Below are positions 18,405 to 28,114 of a stretch of DNA of 64,000 nucleotides, piece after piece. The translations under genes and the position numbers were made by a program. The notes beneath the pieces are model-generated. The model was not told the DNA's origin, searched no databases, and saw only the letters and a list, made by a program, of their open reading frames with translations. Numbering within the stretch: position 1 is the stretch's first letter; each line of letters begins with the position of its first letter. Source of the stretch: Lachnospiraceae bacterium 3-1 (GTDB lineage: Bacteria; Bacillota; Clostridia; Lachnospirales; Lachnospiraceae); contig KE159582.1 of assembly GCA_000403255.2 (NCBI GenBank), positions 298,724 through 362,723 on the forward strand. The letters run 5' to 3'.

Positions 18405-20651
18405 ATGGCAGAATATGCCAATATTGTAATTGATATTTCTCATGAAAAACTGGATAAAACCTTTCAATATAAAGTGCCAGAGCAGTGGAAGGAGGAGCTT
18501 TCCGTAGGGATGCAGGTGGAAATTCCTTTTGGAAATGGTTCTCGAAAAACAACTGGCTATGTGGTGGAGCTGACGGATACGCCGGAGTATGATTTGGAGA
18601 AAATGAAAGAGATCACAAGGATTGTGGAAGGAAGTATTCCCATTGAATCCCAGTTGATTGCCCTTGCAGGCTGGATGCGGAAGAATTATGGCGGAACCAT
18701 GAATCATGCGTTAAAAACCGTACTTCCCATTAAGCAGAAAACAAAAGAGAAAAAGCAGCGTTTTGTGAAATTAGAATTAAACAAAAAAGAGGCAGAAGAG
18801 CAGCTTGCGGTGTTTGAAAAGAAAAACCATAAAGCCAGGGCAAGGCTTCTTTTGGCACTGATGGAGCAAAGCCCTCTGCCTTATGAAGTAGTAATCGGTA
18901 AACTGAATATTACAGCTTCAGTGGTGCGTGCCATGGGAGAGCTTTCCATTCTCAGCGTGGAGGAAAAGCGGAAATACCGCAGCCCCTTTGGAGAAGAAGT
19001 GAAGCAGGAAAAGAAGCAGGTGACACTCAATCAGGAGCAGCAGAAGATTGTGGAGGGCGTCTGGCAAGAGGTTTTGGAAGGTAAGAACCGCACCTGGCTG
19101 ATTCACGGAGTGACCGGAAGCGGAAAAACAGCAGTGTACATAGAGTTAATCGAAAAGATTGTAAAAAATGGCAGACAGGCCATCGTGCTGATCCCAGAGA
19201 TTGCCCTGACTTACCAGACTGTGGTTCGGTTTTATCAGAGGTTTGGGGAGCGGGTGTCTATTTTAAATTCCAAAATGTCGGCTGGAGAGCGGTATGACCA
19301 GTTTGAACGGGCGAAAAATGGTGAACTGGATGTAATGATCGGTCCTCGTTCTGCATTGTTCACACCCTTTTCAAATTTAGGGATTATTATCATAGATGAG
19401 GAACATGAAACCAGCTACAAAAGTGAAACCATTCCCCGTTATCACGCCAGAGAGACAGCCATTGAGCGGGCGAAAATGGCAGGGGCGGCTGTGGTGCTTG
19501 GTTCGGCAACTCCATCCTTGGATAGCTTTTATAAAGCGAAGCAGGGAGAATATACCCTGTTAAGATTGGAAAAAAGAATTGAAGAAAAGCCTTTGCCAAA
19601 GTGTGAGATTATAGATTTACGGGAAGAATTAAAACAAGGCAACCGTTCCATTTTAAGCGGAAGGCTCCAGGAGCTAATGGCAGAAAGGCTTAAACAGCAT
19701 CAACAGATTATGCTGTTTATCAACCGCCGGGGAATGGCAGGCTTTGTTTCCTGTCGCGCCTGCGGGCATGTGGTGAAGTGTCCCCACTGTGATGTCTCCT
19801 TAAGCCAGCATAACAATGGAAGAATGGTGTGTCATTATTGTGGGTATGAGGAACCTGTACCGAAGGTTTGTCCAGCATGTGGTTCCAAATATATCAGCGG
19901 TTTTAAGGCGGGTACCCAGAAAATTGAAGAGATTGTAAAAAAGAAATTTCCAGAAGCTAGGGTATTGCGGATGGATTTTGATACCACCAGAAATAAAGCA
20001 GGATATGAAAAGATTTTGTCCTCGTTTGCCAACCAGGAAGCAGATATATTGATTGGAACCCAGATGATTGTGAAAGGGCACGATTTTCCCAATGTGACCC
20101 TGGTAGGGGTTTTGGCGGCGGATTTGTCCTTGTATGTCAGTGATTTTCATGCGGCGGAGCGGACCTTTCAGCTTTTGACCCAGGCAGCAGGTCGTGCAGG
20201 CCGGGGCAGACTTCCTGGAGAAGTGGTGGTACAGACCTACAGTCCAGAACATGATTGTATCAAATTGGCGGCACAGCAGGATTATGATAAATTTTATCAG
20301 ACAGAAATAGAGTGCCGGAAGCTGATGAAGTATCCTCCTTGCGGTCATATGATGGTGATGCTTGTGGCATCTGGGGATGAGATGACGGCTCTGTTAAGTG
20401 CGGAATTGTTGGGAAAAAAGGTGCGCCAGGCAAAAGAAAATGGAAAATTATCAGGCTTGTCAGTGATTGGTCCAGCCAACGCTACAGTAGCAAAGGTAAA
20501 AGATATTTATAAAAAAGTGATATACTTTAAACATGAGGATTATCAGGAGCTGGTAAAAATAAAAGACGTTTTAGAGAAATTTGTAAACAGCCATCGGGAA
20601 TTTGCAAAGGTAACAATACAATTTGATTTTAACCCGATGAATGGTTTTTGA
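18405..20651 (+). CDS. priA: primosomal replication-restart helicase PriA
   Basis: 748 residues. Reloads the replisome at collapsed forks. N-terminal 3'-DNA-binding domain, superfamily 2 helicase core with Walker A GVTGSGKT (about 235-242) and DEEH box (about 331-334), and a zinc-binding insert with paired cysteines (CRACGH, CPHC, CHYCG, CPACGS, about 447-497). Length is normal. Lies 16 bp after murE and its end runs into the ribosome site of def. Confidence 0.97.
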   Translation: MAEYANIVIDISHEKLDKTFQYKVPEQWKEELSVGMQVEIPFGNGSRKTTGYVVELTDTPEYDLEKMKEITRIVEGSIPIESQLIALAGWMRKNYGGTMNHALKTVLPIKQKTKEKKQRFVKLELNKKEAEEQLAVFEKKNHKARARLLLALMEQSPLPYEVVIGKLNITASVVRAMGELSILSVEEKRKYRSPFGEEVKQEKKQVTLNQEQQKIVEGVWQEVLEGKNRTWLIHGVTGSGKTAVYIELIEKIVKNGRQAIVLIPEIALTYQTVVRFYQRFGERVSILNSKMSAGERYDQFERAKNGELDVMIGPRSALFTPFSNLGIIIIDEEHETSYKSETIPRYHARETAIERAKMAGAAVVLGSATPSLDSFYKAKQGEYTLLRLEKRIEEKPLPKCEIIDLREELKQGNRSILSGRLQELMAERLKQHQQIMLFINRRGMAGFVSCRACGHVVKCPHCDVSLSQHNNGRMVCHYCGYEEPVPKVCPACGSKYISGFKAGTQKIEEIVKKKFPEARVLRMDFDTTRNKAGYEKILSSFANQEADILIGTQMIVKGHDFPNVTLVGVLAADLSLYVSDFHAAERTFQLLTQAAGRAGRGRLPGEVVVQTYSPEHDCIKLAAQQDYDKFYQTEIECRKLMKYPPCGHMMVMLVASGDEMTALLSAELLGKKVRQAKENGKLSGLSVIGPANATVAKVKDIYKKVIYFKHEDYQELVKIKDVLEKFVNSHREFAKVTIQFDFNPMNGF

Positions 20652-20668
20652 TTGAGGAGGAAAGGAAT

Positions 20669-21142
20669 ATGGCTTTAAGAAATATTCGTCAGATGGGTGA
20701 TGAAATCTTAAAAAAGAAATGCAGGGAAGTAAAAGAGGTGACTCCCAAGATAAAGCAGTTAATTGATGATATGTTGGACACAATGTATGATGGAAACGGC
20801 GTCGGGCTTGCAGCGCCCCAGGTGGGGATCTTAAAGCGGCTGGCCGTGGTTGATATTGGAGATGGTCCGATTGTTCTGATCAATCCCCGGGTGATTGCAA
20901 GCCGGGGAGAGCAGACAGGGGATGAAGGCTGTTTAAGCCTCCCAGGAAAGGCTGGTACGGTCACAAGGCCCTATTATGTAAAAATAGAAGCATGGGATGA
21001 AGATATGGAACGGTTTGAGATGGAAGGGGAGGAGCTTTTGGCGCGTGCTTTCTGCCATGAAATCGATCATCTGGACGGCCATATGTATGTGGAAAAGATA
21101 GAAGGCCCTTTGCATGATGCTGTGTATGAGGAGGAAGAATAA
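20669..21142 (+). CDS. def: peptide deformylase
   Basis: 157-residue metalloenzyme removing the formyl group from nascent N-termini. All three motifs are present: GVGLAAPQVG, EGCLSLPG and HEIDHLDG (metal ligands Cys and two His, catalytic Glu). Start at 20669 follows GAGGAGGAAAGG. Paired with fmt, the enzyme that adds the formyl group, in the usual priA-def-fmt order. Confidence 0.97.
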   Translation: MALRNIRQMGDEILKKKCREVKEVTPKIKQLIDDMLDTMYDGNGVGLAAPQVGILKRLAVVDIGDGPIVLINPRVIASRGEQTGDEGCLSLPGKAGTVTRPYYVKIEAWDEDMERFEMEGEELLARAFCHEIDHLDGHMYVEKIEGPLHDAVYEEEE

Positions 21143-21189
21143 GCTTGGCTTTTCTCATCTTATGATAGAAATGGAGGGAACAAAGACAA

Positions 21190-22143
21190 ATGAAAGTGAT
21201 TTTTATGGGAACCCCAGACTTTTCTGTGCAGACATTGGAAATGTTGATACAGGCAGGTCATGAAGTTGTTCTGGTGGTCACTCAGCCAGATAAGCCCAAA
21301 AACCGGGGAAAGATGATGCAGCATTCACCAGTAAAGGAAGCAGCGCTGGCCCATGGAATTGAGGTATATCAGCCCAAAAGAGTGCGGGAACCAGAATGTG
21401 TGGAGTACTTAAGAAAGCAGGAAGCGGATATTATTGTGGTGGTGGCATTCGGACAGATTCTTTCCAAAGAGATTCTTGAGATGCCAGCCTTTGGCTGCAT
21501 CAATGTTCATGCCTCTTTGTTACCGAAATATCGTGGGGCAGCTCCCATTCAATGGGCAGTGATTCATGGGGAAAAGGTAACTGGAGTCACAACCATGCGG
21601 ATGGATGAGGGAATTGATACTGGAGATATGATTCTTAGGAAAGAAGTGGTTCTTAGGGAAGATGAAACAGGGGGAAGTCTGTTTGAACGATTGGCGAAGG
21701 AGGGGGCAGACCTTTGCGTCAAGACTCTGGAAATGATTGAGCAGGGAACGGCCGTCTATACCCCTCAAAATCATGAAGAGGCAACCTATACGACAATGAT
21801 GAAAAAGAAGCTGGGAGAGATTGTGTGGACAAAATCGGCCCAGGAATTAGAACGTCTCATTCGGGGATTAGATCCATGGCCCAGCGCCTATACGTATCTG
21901 GATGGAAAGACATTGAAAATCTGGAGGGCAGCGGTAAAGGAACATATTGCTGTTACAGAACATTGTGATGCCAGGGAACGTCAGCCAGGAACCATTGTAG
22001 GAGTTACCAAGAGCGCTATAGAGGTTCAGACTGGCCAGGGAATCCTGAGCTTAGAAGAGCTCCAGTTGGAAGGAAAGAGGCGAATGACAGCAGATGCCTT
22101 CCTGCGAGGATTTTCTTTAGAAATAGGAAAAAAATTGGGATAA
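21190..22143 (+). CDS. fmt: methionyl-tRNA formyltransferase
   Basis: 317 residues. Formylates initiator Met-tRNA with 10-formyl-tetrahydrofolate. N-terminal catalytic domain opens MKVIFMGTPDFSV and holds the motif SLLPKYRGAAPIQWA with catalytic Asn/His nearby (INVHAS); a C-terminal oligonucleotide-fold domain follows from about residue 205. Usual family length. Lies 47 bp after def. Confidence 0.97.
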   Translation: MKVIFMGTPDFSVQTLEMLIQAGHEVVLVVTQPDKPKNRGKMMQHSPVKEAALAHGIEVYQPKRVREPECVEYLRKQEADIIVVVAFGQILSKEILEMPAFGCINVHASLLPKYRGAAPIQWAVIHGEKVTGVTTMRMDEGIDTGDMILRKEVVLREDETGGSLFERLAKEGADLCVKTLEMIEQGTAVYTPQNHEEATYTTMMKKKLGEIVWTKSAQELERLIRGLDPWPSAYTYLDGKTLKIWRAAVKEHIAVTEHCDARERQPGTIVGVTKSAIEVQTGQGILSLEELQLEGKRRMTADAFLRGFSLEIGKKLG

Positions 22144-22205
22144 TCAAAGAAATATGTTTGAAGTAGCTTTTGATAGGCATAATAAAAAGAAAAAGGAGTG
22201 ATTCT

Positions 22206-22913
22206 ATGCCATTTTACGGATATTATTTTGATCCAACTTATATTTTAGTGATTATTGGCGCGGCAATTTGTCTGATTGCCTCTGCAAGAGTAAAAAGTAC
22301 ATTTCATAAATATGACAGGGTCCGCAGTATGTCAGGAATGACAGGGGCGCAGGCAGCGGAACGTATTTTGCATTCTGCTGGGATTTACGATGTACAGGTG
22401 CGGCATATTTCTGGTGATTTGACTGACCATTATGATCCCAGGAATAAAACCTTAAGTCTTTCAGACAGCACCTATAGTTCTGCATCAGTGGCAGCGGTAG
22501 GTGTGGCTGCACACGAATGTGGGCACGCCATTCAGCACCAGAGGAATTATGCACCCTTGTCAGTGCGAAGCGCCATTGTACCCTTGGCAAATTTTGGTTC
22601 TTTTGCAGCATGGCCTTTGATTGTCATTGGTTTGTTTATTACCAGCAGCACAGGAACCCTGTTGATTAATATTGGAATTATATGTTTTTCTCTGGCAGTG
22701 TTGTTTCAGCTTGTGACTCTTCCTGTAGAGTTTAATGCCTCCAGCCGTGCTGTGAGGATTCTGGGAGAGACAGGAATATTAGGAGAAGAAGAGCTGCGAG
22801 GAACCAGGAAGGTTTTAAAAGCAGCCGCATTGACGTATGTAGCAGGCGCAGCATCAGCGATTTTGCAGCTTTTAAGGCTTTTGATTCTCACAGGCGGAAG
22901 AAGAGATGATTGA
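22206..22913 (+). CDS. YugP-like membrane zinc metallopeptidase
   Basis: 235 residues. N-terminal membrane helix, a zinc protease motif HECGH (about 102-106, AAHECGHAIQHQ), then two or three more helices. The family (neutral zinc metallopeptidase, B. subtilis YugP) has no firm substrate. Start at 22206 chosen because AAGGAG lies eight bases ahead; an upstream in-frame start at 22170 has none. Overlaps the first codons of rsmB. Confidence 0.88.
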   Translation: MPFYGYYFDPTYILVIIGAAICLIASARVKSTFHKYDRVRSMSGMTGAQAAERILHSAGIYDVQVRHISGDLTDHYDPRNKTLSLSDSTYSSASVAAVGVAAHECGHAIQHQRNYAPLSVRSAIVPLANFGSFAAWPLIVIGLFITSSTGTLLINIGIICFSLAVLFQLVTLPVEFNASSRAVRILGETGILGEEELRGTRKVLKAAALTYVAGAASAILQLLRLLILTGGRRDD

Positions 22914-24219
22914 TATGGGTAGTGATCGGATCAATAGCAGGGAATTGGTATTGGATGTTTTATTAGCAGTCACCAGAGATGGAGAATACAGTCATATTGT
23001 GATTCGGAATACATTGGATAAATACCGATATTTGAGCAAACAGGAACGAAGCTTTATGAAGCGTCTCTGTGAGGGAACCTTGGAGCATATGATATGGATT
23101 GATTATGTGCTGAATCAGTTTTCTAGTGTACCTGTGAACAAAATGAAGCCTGTGATTCGCTGTATCTTGCGAAGCAGTGTTTATGAGCTGAAATATATGA
23201 ATGCCGTTCCCGTTTCTGCTACCTGCAATGAAGCGGTGAAATTAGCGCAGAAACGAGGATTTCGAAATTTAAAAGGGTTTGTAAACGGGGTATTGCGTAA
23301 TATCAGCCGAAATTTGGATGCTGTTGTTTTGCCAGATCGAGAGAGCAAACCCCTAGAATATCTTTCCGTGGTTTATTCTATGCCGATATGGATTTTGGAA
23401 TTATGGCAGAATTCTTATACAATGGAACAAATCGAAGGATTTCTGGAAGGATTTTTGGCAGAGATGCCTACAGCTATCCGGGTGAATCCTCTGAAAACTA
23501 CAAAAGAGGAATTGGAAAAAGAACTGAAAGCAGTTCAGGTACAGGTAAGGGAGACGGAACTGGAGGACGTTCTTTTTATTGATAATTATGATAGCTTAGA
23601 GCGAATCCCTGCCTTTGCAGCTGGAAAGTTCCATGTGCAGGATCTAAGCTCCATGCAGGTTGGATTGTGGGCCAATCCCCCCAAAGGCAGCTATGTCTTG
23701 GATGTATGTGCAGCTCCTGGCGGAAAGAGCCTTCAAATGGCAGAGCTGATGCAGGGAACCGGAAGGGTGGAAGCCAGGGATTTGACCGAGCATAAGGTTT
23801 TACTTATTCAGGAGAATCTTAGGAGGTGCCAGCTTTCTAATATCTGTGCAATACAGGCAGATGCCAGGAAATTGGACGAAAGCATTCTAGAGAAAGCAGA
23901 TTTTGTGATTGCGGATTTGCCTTGCTCTGGTTTAGGAGTTATAGGAAAAAAATCAGATATTAAATATAAAATCAACAAAAAATCCTGCGAAGAGCTGGCC
24001 GCTTTGCAGCGGGAAATTCTACATACCGTTGGGCAGTATGTCAAGCCAGGGGGGATCCTGATCTATAGTACATGTACCATAAATCCAGGGGAAAATGAAG
24101 AAAATGTAGCATGGTTTTTGAAAGAGCACCCAGAGTTTTACTTGGAAAAGCAGCAGCAGCTTCTTCCTCAGAAGGGAATCTGTGATGGATTTTTCCTGGC
24201 GAAGATGGGAAAGAGATAG
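22906..24219 (+). CDS. rsmB: 16S rRNA cytosine-967 C5-methyltransferase
   Basis: About 437 residues. N-terminal NusB-like RNA-binding domain (about 5-135), then a SAM-dependent methyltransferase with VLDVCAAPGGKS (SAM loop) and the two catalytic Cys motifs ADLPCSGLGV and YSTCTINPGENE. Start is either the ATG at 22906 or the in-frame ATG at 22915; both lie near GGAAGAAGAG. Overlaps the preceding protease gene by 8 bases, indicating coupling. Confidence 0.94.
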   Translation: MIDMGSDRINSRELVLDVLLAVTRDGEYSHIVIRNTLDKYRYLSKQERSFMKRLCEGTLEHMIWIDYVLNQFSSVPVNKMKPVIRCILRSSVYELKYMNAVPVSATCNEAVKLAQKRGFRNLKGFVNGVLRNISRNLDAVVLPDRESKPLEYLSVVYSMPIWILELWQNSYTMEQIEGFLEGFLAEMPTAIRVNPLKTTKEELEKELKAVQVQVRETELEDVLFIDNYDSLERIPAFAAGKFHVQDLSSMQVGLWANPPKGSYVLDVCAAPGGKSLQMAELMQGTGRVEARDLTEHKVLLIQENLRRCQLSNICAIQADARKLDESILEKADFVIADLPCSGLGVIGKKSDIKYKINKKSCEELAALQREILHTVGQYVKPGGILIYSTCTINPGENEENVAWFLKEHPEFYLEKQQQLLPQKGICDGFFLAKMGKR

Positions 24220-24228
24220 GAGTGTGTC

Positions 24229-25272
24229 GTGAAAGCAGATATAAAGTCATGGAATCAAGAGGAATTAGGAGAATTTTTGATCTCACTGGGAGAAAAGCCT
24301 TTCCGGGCAAAACAGATTTATCCCTGGCTCCATGTAAAGCATGTGGAATCTTTTGAAGAAATGACAGATATTTCAAATAAATTAAAAGAAAAATTAACAA
24401 ATTCATGCGAGCTTACGGTGTTAAAGCAGGTGAAGGTGCAGCAGTCTAAGCTGGATGGAACCAGAAAATATCTGTTTGCATTGGCAGATGGGAATATGAT
24501 AGAAAGCGTGCTGATGGGTTATCACCATGGAAACAGTGTGTGTATTTCTTCCCAGGTAGGCTGCCGTATGGGATGCAAATTTTGTGCCTCTACTTTGGAT
24601 GGACGGGTGCGAAATTTAACTCCAGGGGAAATGCTGGATCAAATTTATCGTATTCAAAGGGAGATTGGCGAGCGGGTTTCCCATGTGGTTGTAATGGGAA
24701 TGGGGGAGCCATTGGATAATTATGAGAACCTTCTGAAATTTATCCAATTGTTGTCTGATGAGAATGGCATGAATATCAGCCAGCGTAATATTACGGTTTC
24801 TACTTGTGGGATTGTACCGAATATGCGAAGGCTGGCAGAGGAAAAATTGCAGATTACTCTGGCGCTTTCCCTGCATGGAGCTACGCAAAAGAAGCGACAG
24901 GAATTGATGCCCATAGCAAAGAAATATGAAATTCATCAAGTGGTGGAAGCCTGTGAATATTATTTTCAAAGGACAGGAAGGAGAATTACCTTTGAGTATA
25001 GTTTAGTGGGCGGCACAAATGATGGAGAAGAGGATGCAAGACAGCTAAGCAGGCTGATTTCTGGTATGAACTGCCATGTAAATTTGATTCCAGTCAATCC
25101 CATTAAAGAACAAAATTATGTGCAGCCAGATCAAAAGTCAGTCTTGAATTTTAAAAATAAACTTGAAAAATATGGAATAAATGTTACTATAAGAAGGGAA
25201 ATGGGCCGGGATATTGAAGGGGCCTGTGGACAGTTGAGAAAGCGATTTTCAGAAAGGCAGGGCGAGGGATGA
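24229..25272 (+). CDS. rlmN: 23S rRNA A2503 / tRNA A37 C2-methyltransferase
   Basis: 347-residue radical SAM enzyme. Cluster cysteines C112, C116, C119 (GCRMGCKFCAST); accessory methyl-carrying Cys near the C-terminus (DIEGACGQL). Starts with GTG nine bases after the rsmB stop, with AGGAG just ahead. It overlaps the phosphatase gene by ATGA. RlmN rather than Cfr is favoured by its housekeeping operon position. Confidence 0.95.
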   Translation: MKADIKSWNQEELGEFLISLGEKPFRAKQIYPWLHVKHVESFEEMTDISNKLKEKLTNSCELTVLKQVKVQQSKLDGTRKYLFALADGNMIESVLMGYHHGNSVCISSQVGCRMGCKFCASTLDGRVRNLTPGEMLDQIYRIQREIGERVSHVVVMGMGEPLDNYENLLKFIQLLSDENGMNISQRNITVSTCGIVPNMRRLAEEKLQITLALSLHGATQKKRQELMPIAKKYEIHQVVEACEYYFQRTGRRITFEYSLVGGTNDGEEDARQLSRLISGMNCHVNLIPVNPIKEQNYVQPDQKSVLNFKNKLEKYGINVTIRREMGRDIEGACGQLRKRFSERQGEG

Positions 25273-26015
25273 AGACTTTTTCCAGAACAGATACGGGGAG
25301 AAGACGAGACATGAACCAGGATTATATGTATACCTCCGTAACGCCAGTTGGAAATTTGCCGAATTTGTTTATTTTAGCAGATGGCATGGGAGGCCATAAT
25401 GCAGGTGATTTTGCTTCCAGGTATACAGTGGAAGTGATTGTGGATTCTGTGAGAAATAATAGTGAACATTCTCCGGTTGCGGTTATCCGCGCAGCAATTC
25501 AACAGGCAAATCGGGCAGTTATGGAAAAGGCGCGGACAGATATTGATTTGGAAGGTATGGGAACTACCGTGGTAGTGGCCACAATCCAAGGGCAGGAGCT
25601 GTGTGTAGCAAATGTGGGCGATAGCAGGCTGTATCTTGCAGGAGAGACTTTCAAACAGATTACAAAGGATCATTCCTATGTACAGGAAATGGTCCGCAGA
25701 GGAGAGATTTCGAAAGAAGTGGCAAGAGTGCATCCAGACCGGAACATTATAACTAGGGCTGTCGGGGGAGGACAGAACATAGAGGTGGATTTCTTTGAAG
25801 TAGGATTGCGGGAAGGAGACCAGATTTTAATGTGTTCCGATGGTTTGACAGATATGCTGGAGGACGAGGAAATATTTGAAATTATAAAGGAAAAACAGGA
25901 TATGCAGCAGATCATGGATGAGCTGGTGGAAACGGCCAATGATTATGGCGGAAATGATAACATTACGATAATTTTGACAGAACCATTTTCTTCAGGTGAG
26001 GTGAAAATATGTTAA
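25269..26015 (+). CDS. prpC: PP2C-family Ser/Thr protein phosphatase
   Basis: 248 residues, metal-dependent phosphatase that reverses the adjacent PASTA kinase. Metal-binding motifs DTGRRRDMNQD, LADGMGGH and the C-terminal GGNDNITIIL are intact. Overlaps rlmN by ATGA and the kinase by 7 bases. The prpC-prkC-rsgA-rpe-thiN order is conserved across Firmicutes. Confidence 0.96.
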   Translation: MKTFSRTDTGRRRDMNQDYMYTSVTPVGNLPNLFILADGMGGHNAGDFASRYTVEVIVDSVRNNSEHSPVAVIRAAIQQANRAVMEKARTDIDLEGMGTTVVVATIQGQELCVANVGDSRLYLAGETFKQITKDHSYVQEMVRRGEISKEVARVHPDRNIITRAVGGGQNIEVDFFEVGLREGDQILMCSDGLTDMLEDEEIFEIIKEKQDMQQIMDELVETANDYGGNDNITIILTEPFSSGEVKIC

Positions 26016-28099
26016 GAGAGGGAATTTATCTTGCAGACAGATATGAAATAGTAGGAAAAATAGGAGCCGGGGGAATGGCAGATGTTTATAAGGCAAAAGA
26101 CCATACCCTGGGTCGTTTTGTGGGAATTAAGGTATTAAAGCCCGAGTTCTCTGAGGATGCAAACTTTGTCATCAAGTTTCGGACGGAGGCTCAGTCTGCA
26201 GCAGGGTTGGAGCATCCTAATATTGTGAATATTTATGATGTGGGAAGTGAAAATTCCGTTCACTATATTGTTATGGAATATGTGGAGGGCATCACCCTGA
26301 AAACTTACATTGAGAAGAAAGGGCAGTTATCTTTTAAGGAAGCGGTTAGTATTGCCATTCAGGTAGGCAGAGGGATTGAGGCTGCGCATAATAAACATAT
26401 TATTCATCGGGATATTAAGCCTCAGAATATTATTATTTCTACGGAAGGAAAGGTTAAGGTTACAGATTTTGGGATTGCCCGGGCTGCAAATGCCAATACC
26501 ATTAATTCTGATGTAATGGGTTCGGTACATTATGCTTCTCCAGAGCAGGCAAGAAACGGATTTGTGGATGGGAAAAGCGATATTTACTCTCTGGGAATTG
26601 TAATGTATGAGATGGTGACAGGCCGTGTACCCTTTGATGGGGAATCCGCTGTAGCTGTTGCCATTCAGCATTTGCAGGAAGAAATGGTGGTTCCAAGCGC
26701 TTATGCGCCCAATCTTCCAGTCAGCATTGAGAAGATCATTTTGAAATGTACCCAGAAAAGTCCAGACAGACGTTATGACAGTATCAGTGATTTGCTGATG
26801 GATTTAAAGAAGGCTTTAATCAGTCCAGACGAGGATTTTGTAGTGATGGTTCCCCTTGGGCAGCAGGATAAGACCAGGATTATGAAGGCTGAAGAGGTGG
26901 AGACAATCAAACAACAGACTAGGAATATGTACCGGGAAGAATTGGAAGAAGATGAGGAAGAAGAGGAAGACGACGAGGAAGACGAGGATGAGGATGGATT
27001 CTTAAATCCTAAGATGGAAAAGGCAGTTACGATTATGGGCATTGTGGCGGCAGTAATTATTGTAGGAATTATCATCTATATTGCTGGCAGTGTTTTTGGG
27101 CTGTTTAAATTTGGCGGTGGCAGGGACAAGGAAGAGAACAAAGAACCAGAGACCAAGGTAGAGTCGGATCAGATCCCAGAGCAAGAGGAGACAGAACAAG
27201 TGGAAATGATCAATTTAAAAGGTTATACCTATGAAGAGGCACAGGATAAGCTTAACACCATTCATCTTGGAATTACAAGGGGTGGGGAGGAATCCTCAGA
27301 AGAGTACCCACAGGGACAGATCATATCCCAGAGTCACGAGGAAGGGATTATGGTGGAAAAGAATACCACAATCACAGTGATTATCAGCAGCGGCGTGGGA
27401 GAGTTTGATGTGCCGGATGTAAAGGGAAAATCTAAGAGTGAGGCGGAGACTATCTTGAAGAATGCTGGTTTGATTCCGGCCTTTGATTACCAACATGACG
27501 ATAATATTCCCAATGACCAGGTCATCTCTCAGAGCCCAGATGTGGGAGCGAAAGCCAAAAAGGGCGATACAGTTACTGTAATGCTCAGCCAAGGCCGGGA
27601 AACCTTCCAGGTGCCAGATGTGCGGAATAAACCTGAAGCAGAGGCCAGGGAAGAAATGATGAATGCAGGCATCGAGGTGGTAAGTACTTCCTCTGATTAT
27701 TCGGATGATATCCAGGAGGGCTGGGTCATCAGTCAGAGCCTTACCCCTGGGAAAACAGTGGAGAAGGGAACACAGGTCACATTAGTGATTAGTCTGGGAA
27801 AAAAGATAACCACACAGTATTACTCTTTGAATTATAATATTGACCTTCCAAGGAGTATTCCCACCAACGCTCTTCGTGTGGAGGCGAAGATAACCCTTTA
27901 TAAATCAGAAGGGGATGATGTGATAGGCAGTTGGACGGCCCATTCCTTCCCGTATACAGTAAGTGCATCGAATATAGAAAATTGTAGTCAGGGATATTTT
28001 ATCATTGACTGGGAGTGGACGTATCTCGATGAAGATGATGCAGAGATTACAGAAACAGATCAAACGGTTCTGGAAGGCATTGGATTTACACAAAATTAG
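26009..28099 (+). CDS. prkC: PASTA-domain Ser/Thr protein kinase
   Basis: 696-residue single-pass membrane kinase that senses peptidoglycan fragments. Kinase domain 1-270: glycine loop GAGGMADV, catalytic HRDIKPQN (about 132-139), DFGIA. A strongly acidic juxtamembrane run of Glu/Asp (about 310-330) precedes the single membrane helix (about 339-366). Outside lie three PASTA repeats (about 390-610) and a C-terminal extension of about 95 residues without PASTA character. Starts inside the end of prpC. Confidence 0.96.
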   Translation: MLREGIYLADRYEIVGKIGAGGMADVYKAKDHTLGRFVGIKVLKPEFSEDANFVIKFRTEAQSAAGLEHPNIVNIYDVGSENSVHYIVMEYVEGITLKTYIEKKGQLSFKEAVSIAIQVGRGIEAAHNKHIIHRDIKPQNIIISTEGKVKVTDFGIARAANANTINSDVMGSVHYASPEQARNGFVDGKSDIYSLGIVMYEMVTGRVPFDGESAVAVAIQHLQEEMVVPSAYAPNLPVSIEKIILKCTQKSPDRRYDSISDLLMDLKKALISPDEDFVVMVPLGQQDKTRIMKAEEVETIKQQTRNMYREELEEDEEEEEDDEEDEDEDGFLNPKMEKAVTIMGIVAAVIIVGIIIYIAGSVFGLFKFGGGRDKEENKEPETKVESDQIPEQEETEQVEMINLKGYTYEEAQDKLNTIHLGITRGGEESSEEYPQGQIISQSHEEGIMVEKNTTITVIISSGVGEFDVPDVKGKSKSEAETILKNAGLIPAFDYQHDDNIPNDQVISQSPDVGAKAKKGDTVTVMLSQGRETFQVPDVRNKPEAEAREEMMNAGIEVVSTSSDYSDDIQEGWVISQSLTPGKTVEKGTQVTLVISLGKKITTQYYSLNYNIDLPRSIPTNALRVEAKITLYKSEGDDVIGSWTAHSFPYTVSASNIENCSQGYFIIDWEWTYLDEDDAEITETDQTVLEGIGFTQN

Positions 28100-28114
28100 C
28101 GTGGGAAATTGTAT

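Noticed and set aside
26937-27000. Low-complexity Glu/Asp run in the PASTA kinase as a possible insertion or frameshift
   Set aside because: Frame continues cleanly into the membrane helix; acidic juxtamembrane runs occur in this family.
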